Assembly (NCBI GenBank): GCA_004293675.1
Contig: READ01000024.1
Span: forward strand, 1 to 64,000
Origin: Betaproteobacteria bacterium
GTDB taxonomy: Bacteria > Pseudomonadota > Gammaproteobacteria > Burkholderiales > Casimicrobiaceae
Direction of reading: 5' to 3'
DNA length: 64,000 nucleotides
Below are positions 29,078 to 38,451 of the stretch, piece after piece. Below the pieces are notes generated by a model. It saw only the letters and a list, made by a program, of their open reading frames with translations. It was not told the origin of the DNA and ran no database searches. Within the stretch, counting starts at the first letter, position 1. Each line of letters starts with the position of its first letter. Position numbers and translations under genes: made by a program.

Positions 29078-29117
29078 AGCCCCGAAAAAAGTTTTTTTTG
29101 AAAACGAACTACTTGTT

Positions 29118-29906
29118 ATGAAAACACTTGAAAATCGCGTCGCGCTGGTCACTGGCTCAACGAGTGGCATTGGCCTGGCAATGGCGCGCCGCTTCGCGCT
29201 GGCGGGTGCGGAAGTGGTCATGAACGGATTTGGCGATCCCGCTGAAATCGACGCGCTACGAGAATCTATCGCGCTTGATTCGAAAACACGCGTTCACTTT
29301 ATTCCCGCTGATTTGTCGAAGGCCGACGATGCGCAAATGCTCGTTAAACAGACACTCGCGATCTGCGGACGCATTGATGTTTTGGTCAACAACGCTGGCA
29401 TTCAACACGTAGCGCCCATTCACGAATTTCCCGATGAGCGCTGGGAAGCGGTGATCGCCATTAATCTATCGAGCGCGTTTTACACCTCGAAAATTGCGCT
29501 GCCCGCGATGCATCAAAACGGCTGGGGGCGCATTATCAATATCGCGTCTGCACACGGCTTAGTCGCGTCGGTGAATAAGTCCGCGTATGTTGCGGCGAAG
29601 CACGGGATCGTTGGCCTCACAAAAGCCACAGCGCTGGAAAACGCCAAGCGGGGCGTCACCTGCAACGCGATATGTCCCGGCTGGGTTGATACGCCGTTGG
29701 TGCGCAAACAAATCGTGGCGCGCGCCGAGGCGCAAAAAATTTCGGTTGAAGAGGCCACGCGTTCATTGGTGGGGGAAAAGCAGCCCAACGAGCGCTTCGT
29801 CACGCCCGAGCAGCTTGCAGAACTCGCCTTATTTTTGTGTAGCGATGCTGCCGCGAATATGACGGGCAGTGCCTACACGATGGATGGCGGTTGGACGGCT
29901 CAGTAG
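29118..29906 (+). CDS. bdhA: 3-hydroxybutyrate dehydrogenase
   Basis: Cytosolic NAD-dependent SDR that interconverts 3-hydroxybutyrate and acetoacetate in polyhydroxybutyrate turnover. The ATG at 29118 (MKTLENRVALVTGSTSGIGL) gives 262 residues, the usual length. Motifs: TGSTSGIG cofactor loop, VLVNNAGIQHVAPI, catalytic IINIASAHGLVAS with YVAAKHGIVGLTK, and ICPGWVDTPLV. The ending TGSAYTMDGGWTAQ is typical for BdhA. The PIN-domain gene starts nine bases after its stop. Confidence 0.9.
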   Translation: MKTLENRVALVTGSTSGIGLAMARRFALAGAEVVMNGFGDPAEIDALRESIALDSKTRVHFIPADLSKADDAQMLVKQTLAICGRIDVLVNNAGIQHVAPIHEFPDERWEAVIAINLSSAFYTSKIALPAMHQNGWGRIINIASAHGLVASVNKSAYVAAKHGIVGLTKATALENAKRGVTCNAICPGWVDTPLVRKQIVARAEAQKISVEEATRSLVGEKQPNERFVTPEQLAELALFLCSDAAANMTGSAYTMDGGWTAQ

Positions 29907-29914
29907 CTTCGCCA

Positions 29915-30340
29915 ATGGCGCCCGCCAAGCGTTTGGTGATCGACACCAACGTTTTGGTGTCGGCGTTGGTGTTTCGCGATTCAAGGCATCTACCGCTTCG
30001 TGCGGCGTGGCAAGCCGGGCGGGTGACGCCGCTGCTGTCAATTTCGACGTATCGTGAGCTTAAAAAAGTGCTCTGTTATCCGATGTTCAAGCTTGACGAC
30101 GAACAGATCAATGCGGGTATCGCGCATCTGGGTCCGTTCATCGAGTGGGTCACCATTGATCGCGAGCGAATCGAAGCGCTGCCCAAGTGCAGTGATCGCG
30201 ACGATCAGAAATTTTTGAATGTTGCGTTGTGCGGCAACGCCGACGCTTTGCTGAGCTACGACCGAGCGCTGCTCAAGCTTCGCAAGCGCAATCTGCCGTT
30301 TTCGATCATTTCGCCAGAATCGCTTGAGTTTGATCAATAA
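29915..30340 (+). CDS. PIN-domain putative toxin (PIN family, COG1569 type)
   Basis: 141-residue PIN nuclease fold from the ATG at 29915 (a TTG at 29891 would overlap bdhA). Acidic residues expected for the Mg site are seen: LVIDTNVLVSALVFRD, Glu in STYRELKKVLCYP, Asp residues in CSDRDDQKFLNVAL and DALLSYDRALLKL. Members are annotated as toxin components, but no small antitoxin gene is visible next to it. It probably shares the bdhA transcript. Function as an RNase toxin is therefore only family-based. Confidence 0.85.
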   Translation: MAPAKRLVIDTNVLVSALVFRDSRHLPLRAAWQAGRVTPLLSISTYRELKKVLCYPMFKLDDEQINAGIAHLGPFIEWVTIDRERIEALPKCSDRDDQKFLNVALCGNADALLSYDRALLKLRKRNLPFSIISPESLEFDQ

Positions 30341-30453
30341 AAAACTCGCTATGTGCCTTATAAAACGGTGGAAAAACGGCGATTTAATAGACTATTGAAA
30401 GTTGTCAAAAAATTTATGAACCCCATATCTCTATTGGCCTACATCAATAAAGT
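30340..30453 (+). repeat. 114-bp AT-rich intergenic element, copy 3
   Basis: A diverged copy between the PIN gene and fabI. Left part actcgctatgtgccttata and right part ctacatcaataaagtt align with the ends of the other copies at the same spacing. The left boundary is unclear. Confidence 0.4.
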
Positions 30454-30462
30454 TAGGATTGC

Positions 30463-31269
30463 CTATTCCTTCGGCTTCTCGCCGCCGTCATCCATGCCCG
30501 CAGCGACGTGTGAATAACCGTTGTCGACGTAGAGGATTTCGCCTGTCATGGCGCTCGCCCAATCGCTCATCAAAAACGCCGCGACGTTTCCCACTTCATC
30601 AGCGGTGATGTTGCGCTTCAACGGCGACGCGGCCGCAAAGTTCTTGAGCATCGTTGAAAAGCCCGCAATGCCCGCCGCCGCGAGTGTCTTGATCGGGCCA
30701 GCGCTGATGCCGTTGACGCGCGTACCCACCGGCCCCAAGCTCGCCGCCATGTAGCGCACGTTCGCTTCAAGCGCAGCTTTGGCCACACCCATCGTGTTGT
30801 AGTTGGGCACCGAGCGCACCGCGCCTAAGTAGGACAACGTCAACAGCGAACCGTTTCTGCCCGCCATCAGTTCGCGCGATGCTTTGCCGAGCGCTGCAAA
30901 ACTGTACGCCGAAATATCCATCGCCGTCATAAACGACTCGCGCGACAAACCATCCAAAAAGTCGCCCGCAATGGCCTCGCGCGGTGCATAGCCAATCGAA
31001 TGCACCACGCCATCGAGCGCGCCCCATTCACTTTTGAGCGTGGCGAAAGTGCCGTCAATTTCATCCTGCTTGGTCACATCCATCGACATCACCAGCCCGC
31101 CACCGAGCTCAGGTGCCAGCTTATTGACCCGCTCTTTCATCGCTTCACCGGCGTAGGTGAACGCCAGCGTCGCGCCCTCACGCTTCAGCGCTTTGCCGAT
31201 GCCAAAAGCAATCGAGCGGTTAGAAAGCAAACCGGTGAGCAGAATTTTTTTGTCTTGCAGGATGGGCAT
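30463..31269 (-). CDS. fabI: Enoyl-[acyl-carrier-protein] reductase (NADH)
   Basis: Last reductive step of fatty-acid elongation. 268 residues from the ATG at 31269 (MPILQDKKILLTGLLSNRSI), chosen over an upstream one at 31305. FabI hallmarks: LLSNRSIAFGIGKALKREGA, VHSIGYAPREAIAGDFLDG, and the Tyr-x6-Lys catalytic pair in PNYNTMGVAKAALEANVRYM. C-terminal EILYVDNGYSHVAAGMDDGG is typical. Monocistronic, convergent with the PIN gene. Confidence 0.95.
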   Translation of the reverse strand: MPILQDKKILLTGLLSNRSIAFGIGKALKREGATLAFTYAGEAMKERVNKLAPELGGGLVMSMDVTKQDEIDGTFATLKSEWGALDGVVHSIGYAPREAIAGDFLDGLSRESFMTAMDISAYSFAALGKASRELMAGRNGSLLTLSYLGAVRSVPNYNTMGVAKAALEANVRYMAASLGPVGTRVNGISAGPIKTLAAAGIAGFSTMLKNFAAASPLKRNITADEVGNVAAFLMSDWASAMTGEILYVDNGYSHVAAGMDDGGEKPKE

Positions 31270-31455
31270 GTTGTTAGCGCATAAATCGAGGGACGATACG
31301 AGCATTTTAGGCCGCGCTGTGCAGCAAAGGGAGACTTCACATGAACTTCACTTGGCGTATTTATGATCTTGGTCGATGCGCACGCTGAAGCTCGGGCAAT
31401 CAAAGTAGCTAACCCATCGCATCCTGCGCCGATTGCCAAGGATCATCCGCCATTT

Positions 31456-32442
31456 ATGCACAAATCAATGATTCGCTTTGTCCTGTTTTACGGCCCCATC
31501 ATCGCTCTCATTACTTTTGTAGCAGTGATGCTCATCGCGCCGCGTGACATCAAAATCCTCGCCTACCGACACTGCCTCGGTGGTCTACTTTGGCTGTTCG
31601 TGCCGTACGTGCTGTTGGCGTTTGTGCAAATGCGGCTCGAACTGAAACGTCGCGCTTGGCTTGGGGCGACGGGCGCTGCATTGGCAATTGGCTTTGGGCT
31701 CGTGTTGCTCTACGCGCGATTTATTGAGCCCGAGCGCATTGTGATTCGTGAAACTCAACTCAGCATCGGAGCACCGCTTCGAATCGCCTTGATCGCAGAT
31801 GTACACATCGGGTTCTTTCAGGATGAGCGCAGAACTCAACAAATCGTCGATGCATTAAACAGGTTGGATGTTGATGTGGTCGCCGTCGCTGGCGACTGGA
31901 CCTATGAACCGACCCGACCCCTGGGCGAGCTTCTGGCTCCGCTGTCCGGATTGCGACATCGGATGATCTCCGTGCCCGGCAATCATGACGAGGAGCAGCC
32001 TGGTCCGCCGCTGGCCGTCGAACTACGCGAAACTCTATTGCGTTACAAAGTTGAGCCCGTTGAAGGAAAGAGCGTGATCGTCAAGGGCGTGGAGTTTGTG
32101 GGAATGGGCGATCGATGGGCGAAAAAGGACTGGATTCCACCGCTGATTGACGACCGGAAACCGCTCATTGCGCTCGCGCACAATCCCGATTCATATGTGC
32201 GTTTGGCGGGTACTTCGATCGGCACAATGCTCGCAGGGCACACTCATGGCGGGCAAATCAACATACCGTGGCTCACGGCATGGGCATTGACGGGTGCCAC
32301 CAAAGGCGCATTCAAGCGCGGCTTGTATGAACGCGATGCGGCGGGCCCAAGACAGGTTTTCGTGACGGCGGGTCTGGGAACGGTTGGGCTTCCGATGCGA
32401 CTATTTCAACCTCCGGTGATCGATGTGCTGATTTGTAAGTAG
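31456..32442 (+). CDS. Membrane-anchored metallophosphoesterase (YaeI-like)
   Basis: About 328 residues from the ATG at 31456; an earlier ATG at 31363 lacks a ribosome site. Three N-terminal membrane segments (FVLFYGPIIALITFVAVMLI, LLWLFVPYVLLAFVQ, AALAIGFGLVLLYARFI) precede a calcineurin-like domain with metal motifs IADVHIG, AGDWTY, PGNHDEE, LAHNPDS and AGHTHGGQ. The GDxxD position reads GDWTY. Relatives such as YaeI/YkuE act on phospholipid pyrophosphates. It lies 45 bases before hslU in the position where hslV normally sits. Confidence 0.85.
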   Translation: MHKSMIRFVLFYGPIIALITFVAVMLIAPRDIKILAYRHCLGGLLWLFVPYVLLAFVQMRLELKRRAWLGATGAALAIGFGLVLLYARFIEPERIVIRETQLSIGAPLRIALIADVHIGFFQDERRTQQIVDALNRLDVDVVAVAGDWTYEPTRPLGELLAPLSGLRHRMISVPGNHDEEQPGPPLAVELRETLLRYKVEPVEGKSVIVKGVEFVGMGDRWAKKDWIPPLIDDRKPLIALAHNPDSYVRLAGTSIGTMLAGHTHGGQINIPWLTAWALTGATKGAFKRGLYERDAAGPRQVFVTAGLGTVGLPMRLFQPPVIDVLICK

Positions 32443-32487
32443 CGCGCCCTAAAATTGGGGCATATCTGTTTCGCGAATGTTTGATCA

Positions 32488-33819
32488 ATGTCCACCCCGA
32501 TGACCCCCAAAGAAATTGTTCACGAATTGGATCGCCACATCGTTGGGCAGGCTGCGGCAAAAAAAGCGGTGGCTATTGCGCTTCGCAACCGTTGGCGTCG
32601 GCAGCAGGTGGCTGAGCCGCTTCGCAGTGAAATCACGCCCAAAAACATTTTGATGATCGGGCCGACCGGCGTTGGCAAAACGGAAATCGCGCGTCGCTTG
32701 GCGAAGCTTGCCAATGCGCCGTTTGTCAAAGTTGAGGCGACAAAGTTCACGGAAGTGGGCTACGTTGGACGCGATGTAGACACCATCATCCGCGATTTGG
32801 TTGAAGTCGCCATCAAACAAACCCGCGAACAGGCCACCAAGGCGGTACGTGACCGAGCCATTGACGCTGCCGAGGAGCGCGTGCTCGATGCGCTGTTGCC
32901 GCCACCGCAAGCGGTCAACATCGAAGATCTGAAGCCCACCGACAGCAGCACGCGGCAAAAATTTCGCAAGATGCTGCGCGAGGGCCAATTCGACGACAAA
33001 GAAATTGATATCGAAGTCGCCGTGGAATCGCCGCGCATGGAAGTGATGGCGCCGCCCGGCATGGAAGAGATGACGCAGCAGATTCAAAGTATGTTCGCGG
33101 GCATGCAACAAAGCCGTATGAAGTTTAAAAAGATGCGCGTTGATGAAGCGCTCAAAGTGCTGCAAGACGAAGAGGCGGCAAAACTCGTCAACGATGATGA
33201 ATTGAAACAAACCGCGCTCGAAAACGCCGAGCAAAACGGCATCGTGTTCCTTGACGAAATTGACAAAATCGCAACACGCAATGAAACGAGCGGCAGCGAT
33301 GTGTCACGCCAAGGCGTGCAGCGGGATTTGCTGCCTTTGGTTGAGGGCACGACGGTCAACACTAAATACGGCGCGATCAAAACTGATCACGTTTTGTTCA
33401 TCGCCAGCGGCGCGTTTCATCTCTCGAAACCGAGCGATTTGATTCCCGAATTACAAGGCCGTTTTCCAATCCGTGTTGAGCTCTCTGCACTCACGGTGGA
33501 CGACTTCAAACGCATATTGACCAGCACCGATGCGTCGCTGACACAGCAGTACGCGGGGTTGTTAGGTACCGAGCAGGTCACGCTTGAGTTCGCGGATTCG
33601 GGTATCGAGCGTTTGGCACAGATTGCATTTGAAGTGAACGAGCGTCAAGAAAACATCGGCGCTCGCCGCTTGCACACGGTGATGGAGCGCCTGCTCGAAG
33701 ATGTGAGCTTCACCGCAGACTCACTCACGGGGAGCGTGATCGACATTGACGCCAAATTTGTTGATGGAAAACTCGCCGGCATCGTAAAGGATGAAAACCT
33801 TTCGCAGTTCATCCTTTGA
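32488..33819 (+). CDS. hslU: HslU (ClpY) ATPase of the HslUV protease
   Basis: AAA+ unfoldase, 443 residues, full length. Walker [18 protein letters not shown], pore-loop [14 protein letters not shown], Walker [14 protein letters not shown], sensor and arginine-finger region [13 protein letters not shown], and C-terminal LSQFIL that docks into HslV. The charged I-domain occupies about residues 110-240. In most proteobacteria hslV directly precedes hslU; here the preceding gene is a phosphoesterase and no hslV-like protein is seen in the window. Its stop overlaps the MFS gene start. Confidence 0.96.
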   Translation: MSTPMTPKEIVHELDRHIVGQAAAKKAVAIALRNRWRRQQVAEPLRSEITPKNILMIGPTGVGKTEIARRLAKLANAPFVKVEATKFTEVGYVGRDVDTIIRDLVEVAIKQTREQATKAVRDRAIDAAEERVLDALLPPPQAVNIEDLKPTDSSTRQKFRKMLREGQFDDKEIDIEVAVESPRMEVMAPPGMEEMTQQIQSMFAGMQQSRMKFKKMRVDEALKVLQDEEAAKLVNDDELKQTALENAEQNGIVFLDEIDKIATRNETSGSDVSRQGVQRDLLPLVEGTTVNTKYGAIKTDHVLFIASGAFHLSKPSDLIPELQGRFPIRVELSALTVDDFKRILTSTDASLTQQYAGLLGTEQVTLEFADSGIERLAQIAFEVNERQENIGARRLHTVMERLLEDVSFTADSLTGSVIDIDAKFVDGKLAGIVKDENLSQFIL

Positions 33820-35093
33820 GTACGAACTCAAGTGTTGAGGGTACGGCCAAGGGCGCGCTCTCGGGCGCGGCGTTTGCCGGGTTGGTGTTTGCACCGTTCG
33901 GTTTAGCCTATGTCATCAGTTACGGGCTTCGCACGGTCAACGCGGCCATCGCGCCTCAACTCACCACTGAATTCGGACTGAATGCCGCGCAGCTCGGGCT
34001 TTTGACCGCAGCGTACTTTCTAAGCTTTGCCTTTACGCAACTACCGCTGGGTGGCTGGCTCGACCGATATCGGCCACGACGCGTCGAAGCGCTGCTGCTG
34101 CTTTCATGCGCAGCGGGCTGCTTCATTTTTGCATCGGCCAGTTCGCTCAACGGCTTGATCGCTGGCCGCATCGCTATTGGTGTTGGCGTGTCGGCATGTT
34201 TAATGGCGACGCTGCGCACCTTTGCTCAGTGGTTGCCACCCACGCGACTGCCCGCGATGAATGGCTACATGTTGGCGCTGGGCAATGCGGGCGCAGTCGC
34301 CGCCACCGCGCCCGTACTTTGGCTGCTTCAACTCATCACCTGGCAACAGATGTTTTTTGCGATGGGTGTAATCACACTCGTGGCTTCTCTGTGGCTCGCG
34401 TTTGCTGTGCCTGACCCACCGTCGGCCGCCACGACGGGTGCAAAGAGTGTCGGTGGCGGCTGGGGCGAAGTGCTCAAGCATCCGCTGTTCTGGACGATCG
34501 CTCCTATCACCTGCTTCACCAATGCGGTTGGGCTTGCGGTTCAGGGCTTATGGGCGGGGCCATGGTTGGTGGATGTGGTGGGCATGGCACCCAAAAAAAT
34601 TGGCGATTACTTGATGCTCATTTCCGCAGCGATGATCTTTGCCAATATTGTCATGGGAAAACTAATGGGGCACTGGGTGCTGCGCGGTAAATCAGCGCCG
34701 TGGTTCGCTGTGTTGGGGTGCGTTGGAGCGCTATTGGGTCAACTGCCGTTTCTGCTGTCCTGGGTTGGTTCGCCAGCATTGGCGTTGATTGCTTTTGGCG
34801 TGACTCATGTTTGCGGGAACTTAGTGTTTGCTGCGCTGATGCCACTGTTTCCATCCAACGTGGGCGGTCGCCTGTCGACGCTTCTGAATTTTTTAATGTT
34901 TGGCACCGGATTTTTGCTGCAGTGGGGCATCGGTTTGGTGGTGAATCAATACCCCGCCGCCGCCGCTGGGCGCTACTTGCCGCAGGGCTACGAGAGTGCG
35001 TTTTTGCTACTTCTTATCGCGCAAATAGCTATTGTGATCTGGACGTTCTGGGCGCTCCGACGCCATCTACCTAGCTGGAGTGTTTCGAAGTGA
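33816..35093 (+). CDS. Major facilitator superfamily transporter
   Basis: 425 residues, about twelve membrane segments. The conserved loop after segment 2 is [19 protein letters not shown]. The start is most likely the TTG at 33816, which overlaps the hslU stop (TTGA); no ATG occurs before residue 130, and translation would be coupled to hslU. Substrate unknown; the general pattern resembles the nitrate/cyanate-like and anion MFS branches. Its own stop overlaps the next gene by four bases. Confidence 0.85.
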   Translation: MSTNSSVEGTAKGALSGAAFAGLVFAPFGLAYVISYGLRTVNAAIAPQLTTEFGLNAAQLGLLTAAYFLSFAFTQLPLGGWLDRYRPRRVEALLLLSCAAGCFIFASASSLNGLIAGRIAIGVGVSACLMATLRTFAQWLPPTRLPAMNGYMLALGNAGAVAATAPVLWLLQLITWQQMFFAMGVITLVASLWLAFAVPDPPSAATTGAKSVGGGWGEVLKHPLFWTIAPITCFTNAVGLAVQGLWAGPWLVDVVGMAPKKIGDYLMLISAAMIFANIVMGKLMGHWVLRGKSAPWFAVLGCVGALLGQLPFLLSWVGSPALALIAFGVTHVCGNLVFAALMPLFPSNVGGRLSTLLNFLMFGTGFLLQWGIGLVVNQYPAAAAGRYLPQGYESAFLLLLIAQIAIVIWTFWALRRHLPSWSVSK

Positions 35094-35971
35094 CGCTTGC
35101 ACTTCGCATCCTTGAGATTGTCCTGCCGGTGCTTGCCATCATCATTTTGGGCTTTCTGCTCGGCCGCCTGTGGAAGCCCGATATGCGGGTGATGAATCGA
35201 TTCAATCTGGAGCTATTCGGGCCGTTTCTGGTGCTCGCGTATTTGAGCGACAAAAGTATTGATTTGGTCTCGCTGTGGCCGCTCGCGGTCGCGGCGATTG
35301 TGATCGTACTGGGCTCGGGGCTGATTGCTTATCCGTTCGCCAAGTTTGGTGGCGAAAGTGCGCGTACCTTTGTGCCGCCGATGATGTTTAACAACTGTGG
35401 AAACATGGGTTTGCCGCTTGCGCTGTTTGCGTTCGGCGCGCCGGGCGTTGCGGGTATGGTCGCGTTGTTTACTACTTCGAATTTGTTGCACTTCACCGTG
35501 GGGCAATTCATCGTCAACAAGCACGCCGACGTGAAATTTTTCCTAAAGAGCCCGATGATTTGGGCCACCGTCGTCGGCGCATCGCTCGGGCTCACCGGCA
35601 CTCACTTGCCCGACGCGATTCACACGCCCATCAAGCTCGTCGGTGACAGTGCGATTCCGTTGATGCTGCTCTCGCTTGGCGTTCGAATGAACGACGTGAA
35701 GTGGGAAGATTTTTCGACCTCGCTGGTGGGTGCTGCGATCTGTCCGCTGTCTAGTCTGTTCGTTGCTGGCTTGATCGCCGGCTGGCTTCCTATGAGCAAA
35801 GAGCAGATTGGCTTGGTGTACTTGTTTGCTTCGCTGCCGCCGGCGGTGCTCAATTTCTTGGTCGCGGATTACTACAAACAAGAACCCGCCAAGGTTGCCT
35901 CCATCGTGCTCGTTGGCAATATTGCGAGTATTCTGTTTGTGCCGTTTGGGTTGTTATTTGCGCTCAGGTAG
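35090..35971 (+). CDS. AEC-family (auxin efflux carrier-like) permease
   Basis: 293 residues with about ten membrane segments. The start is the GTG at 35090, overlapping the MFS stop as GTGA. Typical AEC features: an N-terminal half with ILEIVLPVLAIIILGFLLGR and FNNCGNMGLPLALFAFGAPG, and a C-terminal half with DSAIPLMLLSLGVRM and LPPAVLNFLVADYY. Family members include malonate carriers (MdcF). Substrate unknown. hslU, this gene and the MFS gene form a tightly overlapped trio. Confidence 0.88.
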   Translation: MTLALRILEIVLPVLAIIILGFLLGRLWKPDMRVMNRFNLELFGPFLVLAYLSDKSIDLVSLWPLAVAAIVIVLGSGLIAYPFAKFGGESARTFVPPMMFNNCGNMGLPLALFAFGAPGVAGMVALFTTSNLLHFTVGQFIVNKHADVKFFLKSPMIWATVVGASLGLTGTHLPDAIHTPIKLVGDSAIPLMLLSLGVRMNDVKWEDFSTSLVGAAICPLSSLFVAGLIAGWLPMSKEQIGLVYLFASLPPAVLNFLVADYYKQEPAKVASIVLVGNIASILFVPFGLLFALR

Positions 35972-35981
35972 CGCCGTCAAC

Positions 35982-36560
35982 TTACGCCCGAAACGCCAAC
36001 TGCTCCGTCGCCCAATTCGCGCTTGGCTTGCGTTTAAATCCGCTCTTGGCAAACGCGTGCCAACGCCCCACGATATAGGCTGACATCGCCGCTGCATTGG
36101 CACTGGCCGTGACGTCCGCACCGGGTTGCGCGGCCCCCGCGCTGGCAAGTTGCAAAGATTGCTTGAGTGAGACTTCGATTCGATCCATCAGCTGATTGAT
36201 GCGCGCTTGCAGACGAGCGTCTTCGTTGACCAAGGCGTCGCCAATCAACACACGCACCATGCCGGGATTTTTTTCGGCGAAGGTTAGGAGCATGGCGACG
36301 ACGCCGTACGCCTGGGCGCGACCATCGCGCTCGGTTTGATTGATTTGATTGACGAGTGAGAACACCGATTCCTCAATGAATTCGATGAGGCCTTCAAACA
36401 TCTGCGCTTTGCTGGCGAAGTGGCGATAGAGCGCTGCTTCGGACACGCCGACCTTAGCGGCGAGCGCGGCAGTGGTAATTTTTTCGCCCTGCGGCACCTC
36501 AAGCATGCCGGCTAAGACCTGCAAAATTTGCGTCCGACGTTCCCCTGGTTTCCCGGCCAT
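35982..36560 (-). CDS. slmA: Nucleoid occlusion factor SlmA (TetR family)
   Basis: DNA-binding protein that blocks FtsZ ring assembly over the nucleoid. The N-terminal helix-turn-helix is ITTAALAAKVGVSEAALYRH, followed by FASKAQMFEGLIEFIEES and DARLQARINQLMDRIEVSLK, which align well with E. coli SlmA. The ATG at 36560 (MAGKPGERRTQ) is best placed, eight bases after aggag; an ATG two codons earlier is an alternative. It lies 42 bases downstream of argB on the same strand, and the two are probably co-transcribed. Confidence 0.9.
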   Translation of the reverse strand: MAGKPGERRTQILQVLAGMLEVPQGEKITTAALAAKVGVSEAALYRHFASKAQMFEGLIEFIEESVFSLVNQINQTERDGRAQAYGVVAMLLTFAEKNPGMVRVLIGDALVNEDARLQARINQLMDRIEVSLKQSLQLASAGAAQPGADVTASANAAAMSAYIVGRWHAFAKSGFKRKPSANWATEQLAFRA

Positions 36561-36602
36561 ACTCATCACTCCTTTTTGTTGTCAGGGCTCGCGTTCTACG
36601 TT

Positions 36603-37487
36603 TTATTCCGAGCGAATCATTGTGCCCACGCCCTCAGACGTGAGAATCTCCAACAGTAGCGCATGCTCTACGCGGCCGTCAATGATGTGCGTCGTTTTTA
36701 CGCCGTGCAGCACTGCATCGAGCGCACCTTGTATCTTTGGGCGCATACCGCCGCTGATGGTGCCGTCGGCAAAGAGTGCTTCGATCTCGGCGTGGGTCAG
36801 ACCGGTGAGCAATTTGCCGGACTTATCGAGCACGCCGGGCGTGTTGGTCATCAACACGAGCTTTTCGGCTTTCAGCGTTTGCGCCAATTCAGACGCGACC
36901 AAATCGGCGTTGATGTTGTAGGCCTGACCGTCCTCACCGACGCCAATCGGCGCGATTACGGGGATGAAATCGGCCGCGTCTAGGTGCTGAATTAGCGTCG
37001 GGTCAATGGCGTAAATGTCGCCTACGTAACCGATGTCGAGCAGTTTGGTTTTGTCTTCGTCGCTCTCGAGCAGCAATTTCTTGGCGCGAATGAATCCGCC
37101 GTCTTGGCCGTTGAGTCCGACCGCCTTGCCGCCGGCTTGATTGATGAGCCCTACGATTTCTTGATTGAGCTCGCCAAGTACAGCTTCAACGACGTAGAGC
37201 GTTTCGTCGTCGGTTACGCGCATTCCCTGAACGAAGGTGCCCTGTTTTCCAGTTTTCTGCAGCATTTCGTTAATTTGTGGCCCGCCACCATGAACCACGA
37301 CGGGGTTCATGCCGACTAACTTAAGCATGACGACGTCAAATGCAAATTTCTTTTTGAGATCGGGATCGGTCATGGCATTGCCGCCGTACTTGATGACCAG
37401 GGTTTTGTCGTGAAACTGGCGAATGTAGGGAAGTGCGTCGGCAAGGATACGAGCACGGTCGGCGGCAGTGGCGGCAGAGAGAGGCAT
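36603..37487 (-). CDS. argB: Acetylglutamate kinase
   Basis: Second step of arginine synthesis, phosphorylating N-acetylglutamate. 294 residues. [13 protein letters not shown] (catalytic Lys and nucleotide loop), [20 protein letters not shown], the arginine-sensitive type region, [20 protein letters not shown] and [20 protein letters not shown] are all present. The N-terminal helix before the kinase core ([20 protein letters not shown]) is of the kind found in arginine-inhibited hexameric enzymes, so feedback inhibition is likely. Confidence 0.95.
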   Translation of the reverse strand: MPLSAATAADRARILADALPYIRQFHDKTLVIKYGGNAMTDPDLKKKFAFDVVMLKLVGMNPVVVHGGGPQINEMLQKTGKQGTFVQGMRVTDDETLYVVEAVLGELNQEIVGLINQAGGKAVGLNGQDGGFIRAKKLLLESDEDKTKLLDIGYVGDIYAIDPTLIQHLDAADFIPVIAPIGVGEDGQAYNINADLVASELAQTLKAEKLVLMTNTPGVLDKSGKLLTGLTHAEIEALFADGTISGGMRPKIQGALDAVLHGVKTTHIIDGRVEHALLLEILTSEGVGTMIRSE

Positions 37488-37620
37488 GGTGAGGTGGGCA
37501 ACGGAAGTGAGCGTGTGCTCCGATTCTATTCAAAGCGAGCTGTTGGTGTTGCGGAAGTCATTCACCGATATGCTTTGCCTTCTACAACAGTAAGTAAGTT
37601 CTTTTTTTAAGGGGTTTATT

Positions 37621-38199
37621 GTGAAAACTATTGGCTTGATATCTTTTACTCTTGTTGCTCTGGTGGCGGCCCAGGTATCGGCGGCACCCACAGTCGGCAG
37701 CGGGCCGCCGACCATCGATCGACCGCTCACTGAGATGACGACGAACACGCTAAAACCGCCACGCAAGATACTGCTGGGTGATTTGATCGTGAGTACAGCT
37801 GAATCGCGGGTGTACCCTGGGACCGCTGTCGGTCTGCCAAGCCCCAAAGTGCAACTGAAAGTTAGCTTTTGCGCAAGAAATGTGGGAACCACGCAGGTGG
37901 CCGGACCGTTGCGCGCTAAGTTTTACTGGGCCGGCATTGGCCCGTATAGTGGCTCATCGACGCCGCCCGGCGTTCAAGGGAGTTTGTACGAGCAGACGAG
38001 CGCTGGACTCGAAAGTGGCGCCACCTGGTGCAGTGAGATCAGACTGAATTTCGACTCGCCTGCGCTTCTTAAGCAAATGCAAGTGCTCAGCAAGAATCCA
38101 ACCGTGGGCGTTTGGGCCCAGGGAACTAACGAAGGCGCGAACCCAACGAACGACATCAGCAACAACACGAGGGCAGTAGTGCATGTTGGTGCGTTTTGA
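37621..38199 (+). CDS. Secreted protein of unknown function, CARDB-like
   Basis: 192 residues. Starts with GTG 37621 after a good aagggg site. The signal peptide is MKTIGLISFTLVALVAAQVS with cleavage after AAP. The mature part is rich in beta-strand pattern (LLGDLIVSTAESRV, VQLKVSFCARNVGTTQVAGP) that recalls CARDB-type adhesion domains, and ends NPTNDISNNTRAVVHVGAF. The protein at 54713 is similar in plan. Function not recognised. Nothing else is visible in the 252-bp gap before the next gene. Confidence 0.65.
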   Translation: MKTIGLISFTLVALVAAQVSAAPTVGSGPPTIDRPLTEMTTNTLKPPRKILLGDLIVSTAESRVYPGTAVGLPSPKVQLKVSFCARNVGTTQVAGPLRAKFYWAGIGPYSGSSTPPGVQGSLYEQTSAGLESGATWCSEIRLNFDSPALLKQMQVLSKNPTVGVWAQGTNEGANPTNDISNNTRAVVHVGAF

Positions 38200-38451
38200 T
38201 CGGCGTGGCGAGGGCGACGGCACTGTAGGACACGATTGAAGCGATGCGGCCGACGGATATGTCCAGAATCTAGACGTGTCGTTGCAACGCTGGATGAAGC
38301 CGGGCGCGCTGGCATCGATCATGCCGAGCTTGTGCCGTAACGCACAAATTCATAGCGAATCGCGGTAATGCCTGCTAGATTGACGACGACGGGTCGGCAT
38401 TGCGCAAAAAGTGTTTACTGATCCAATCCCGGTCTGCACCAAAGTAGGTCA

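Noticed and set aside
28573-29121. Overlapping open frames encoding repeats of SPRAVYGSTSSPRTG type
   Set aside because: They are only translations of the 65-bp tandem array and its flanks, in all frames, without a ribosome site or family match.
32485-33234. 249-codon antisense frame in hslU
   Set aside because: Phe/His-rich shadow frame of a conserved gene.
37507-37620. An eighth 114-bp element before the 37621 gene
   Set aside because: The right end (tttaaggggtttattg) resembles the family, but the left end does not align.
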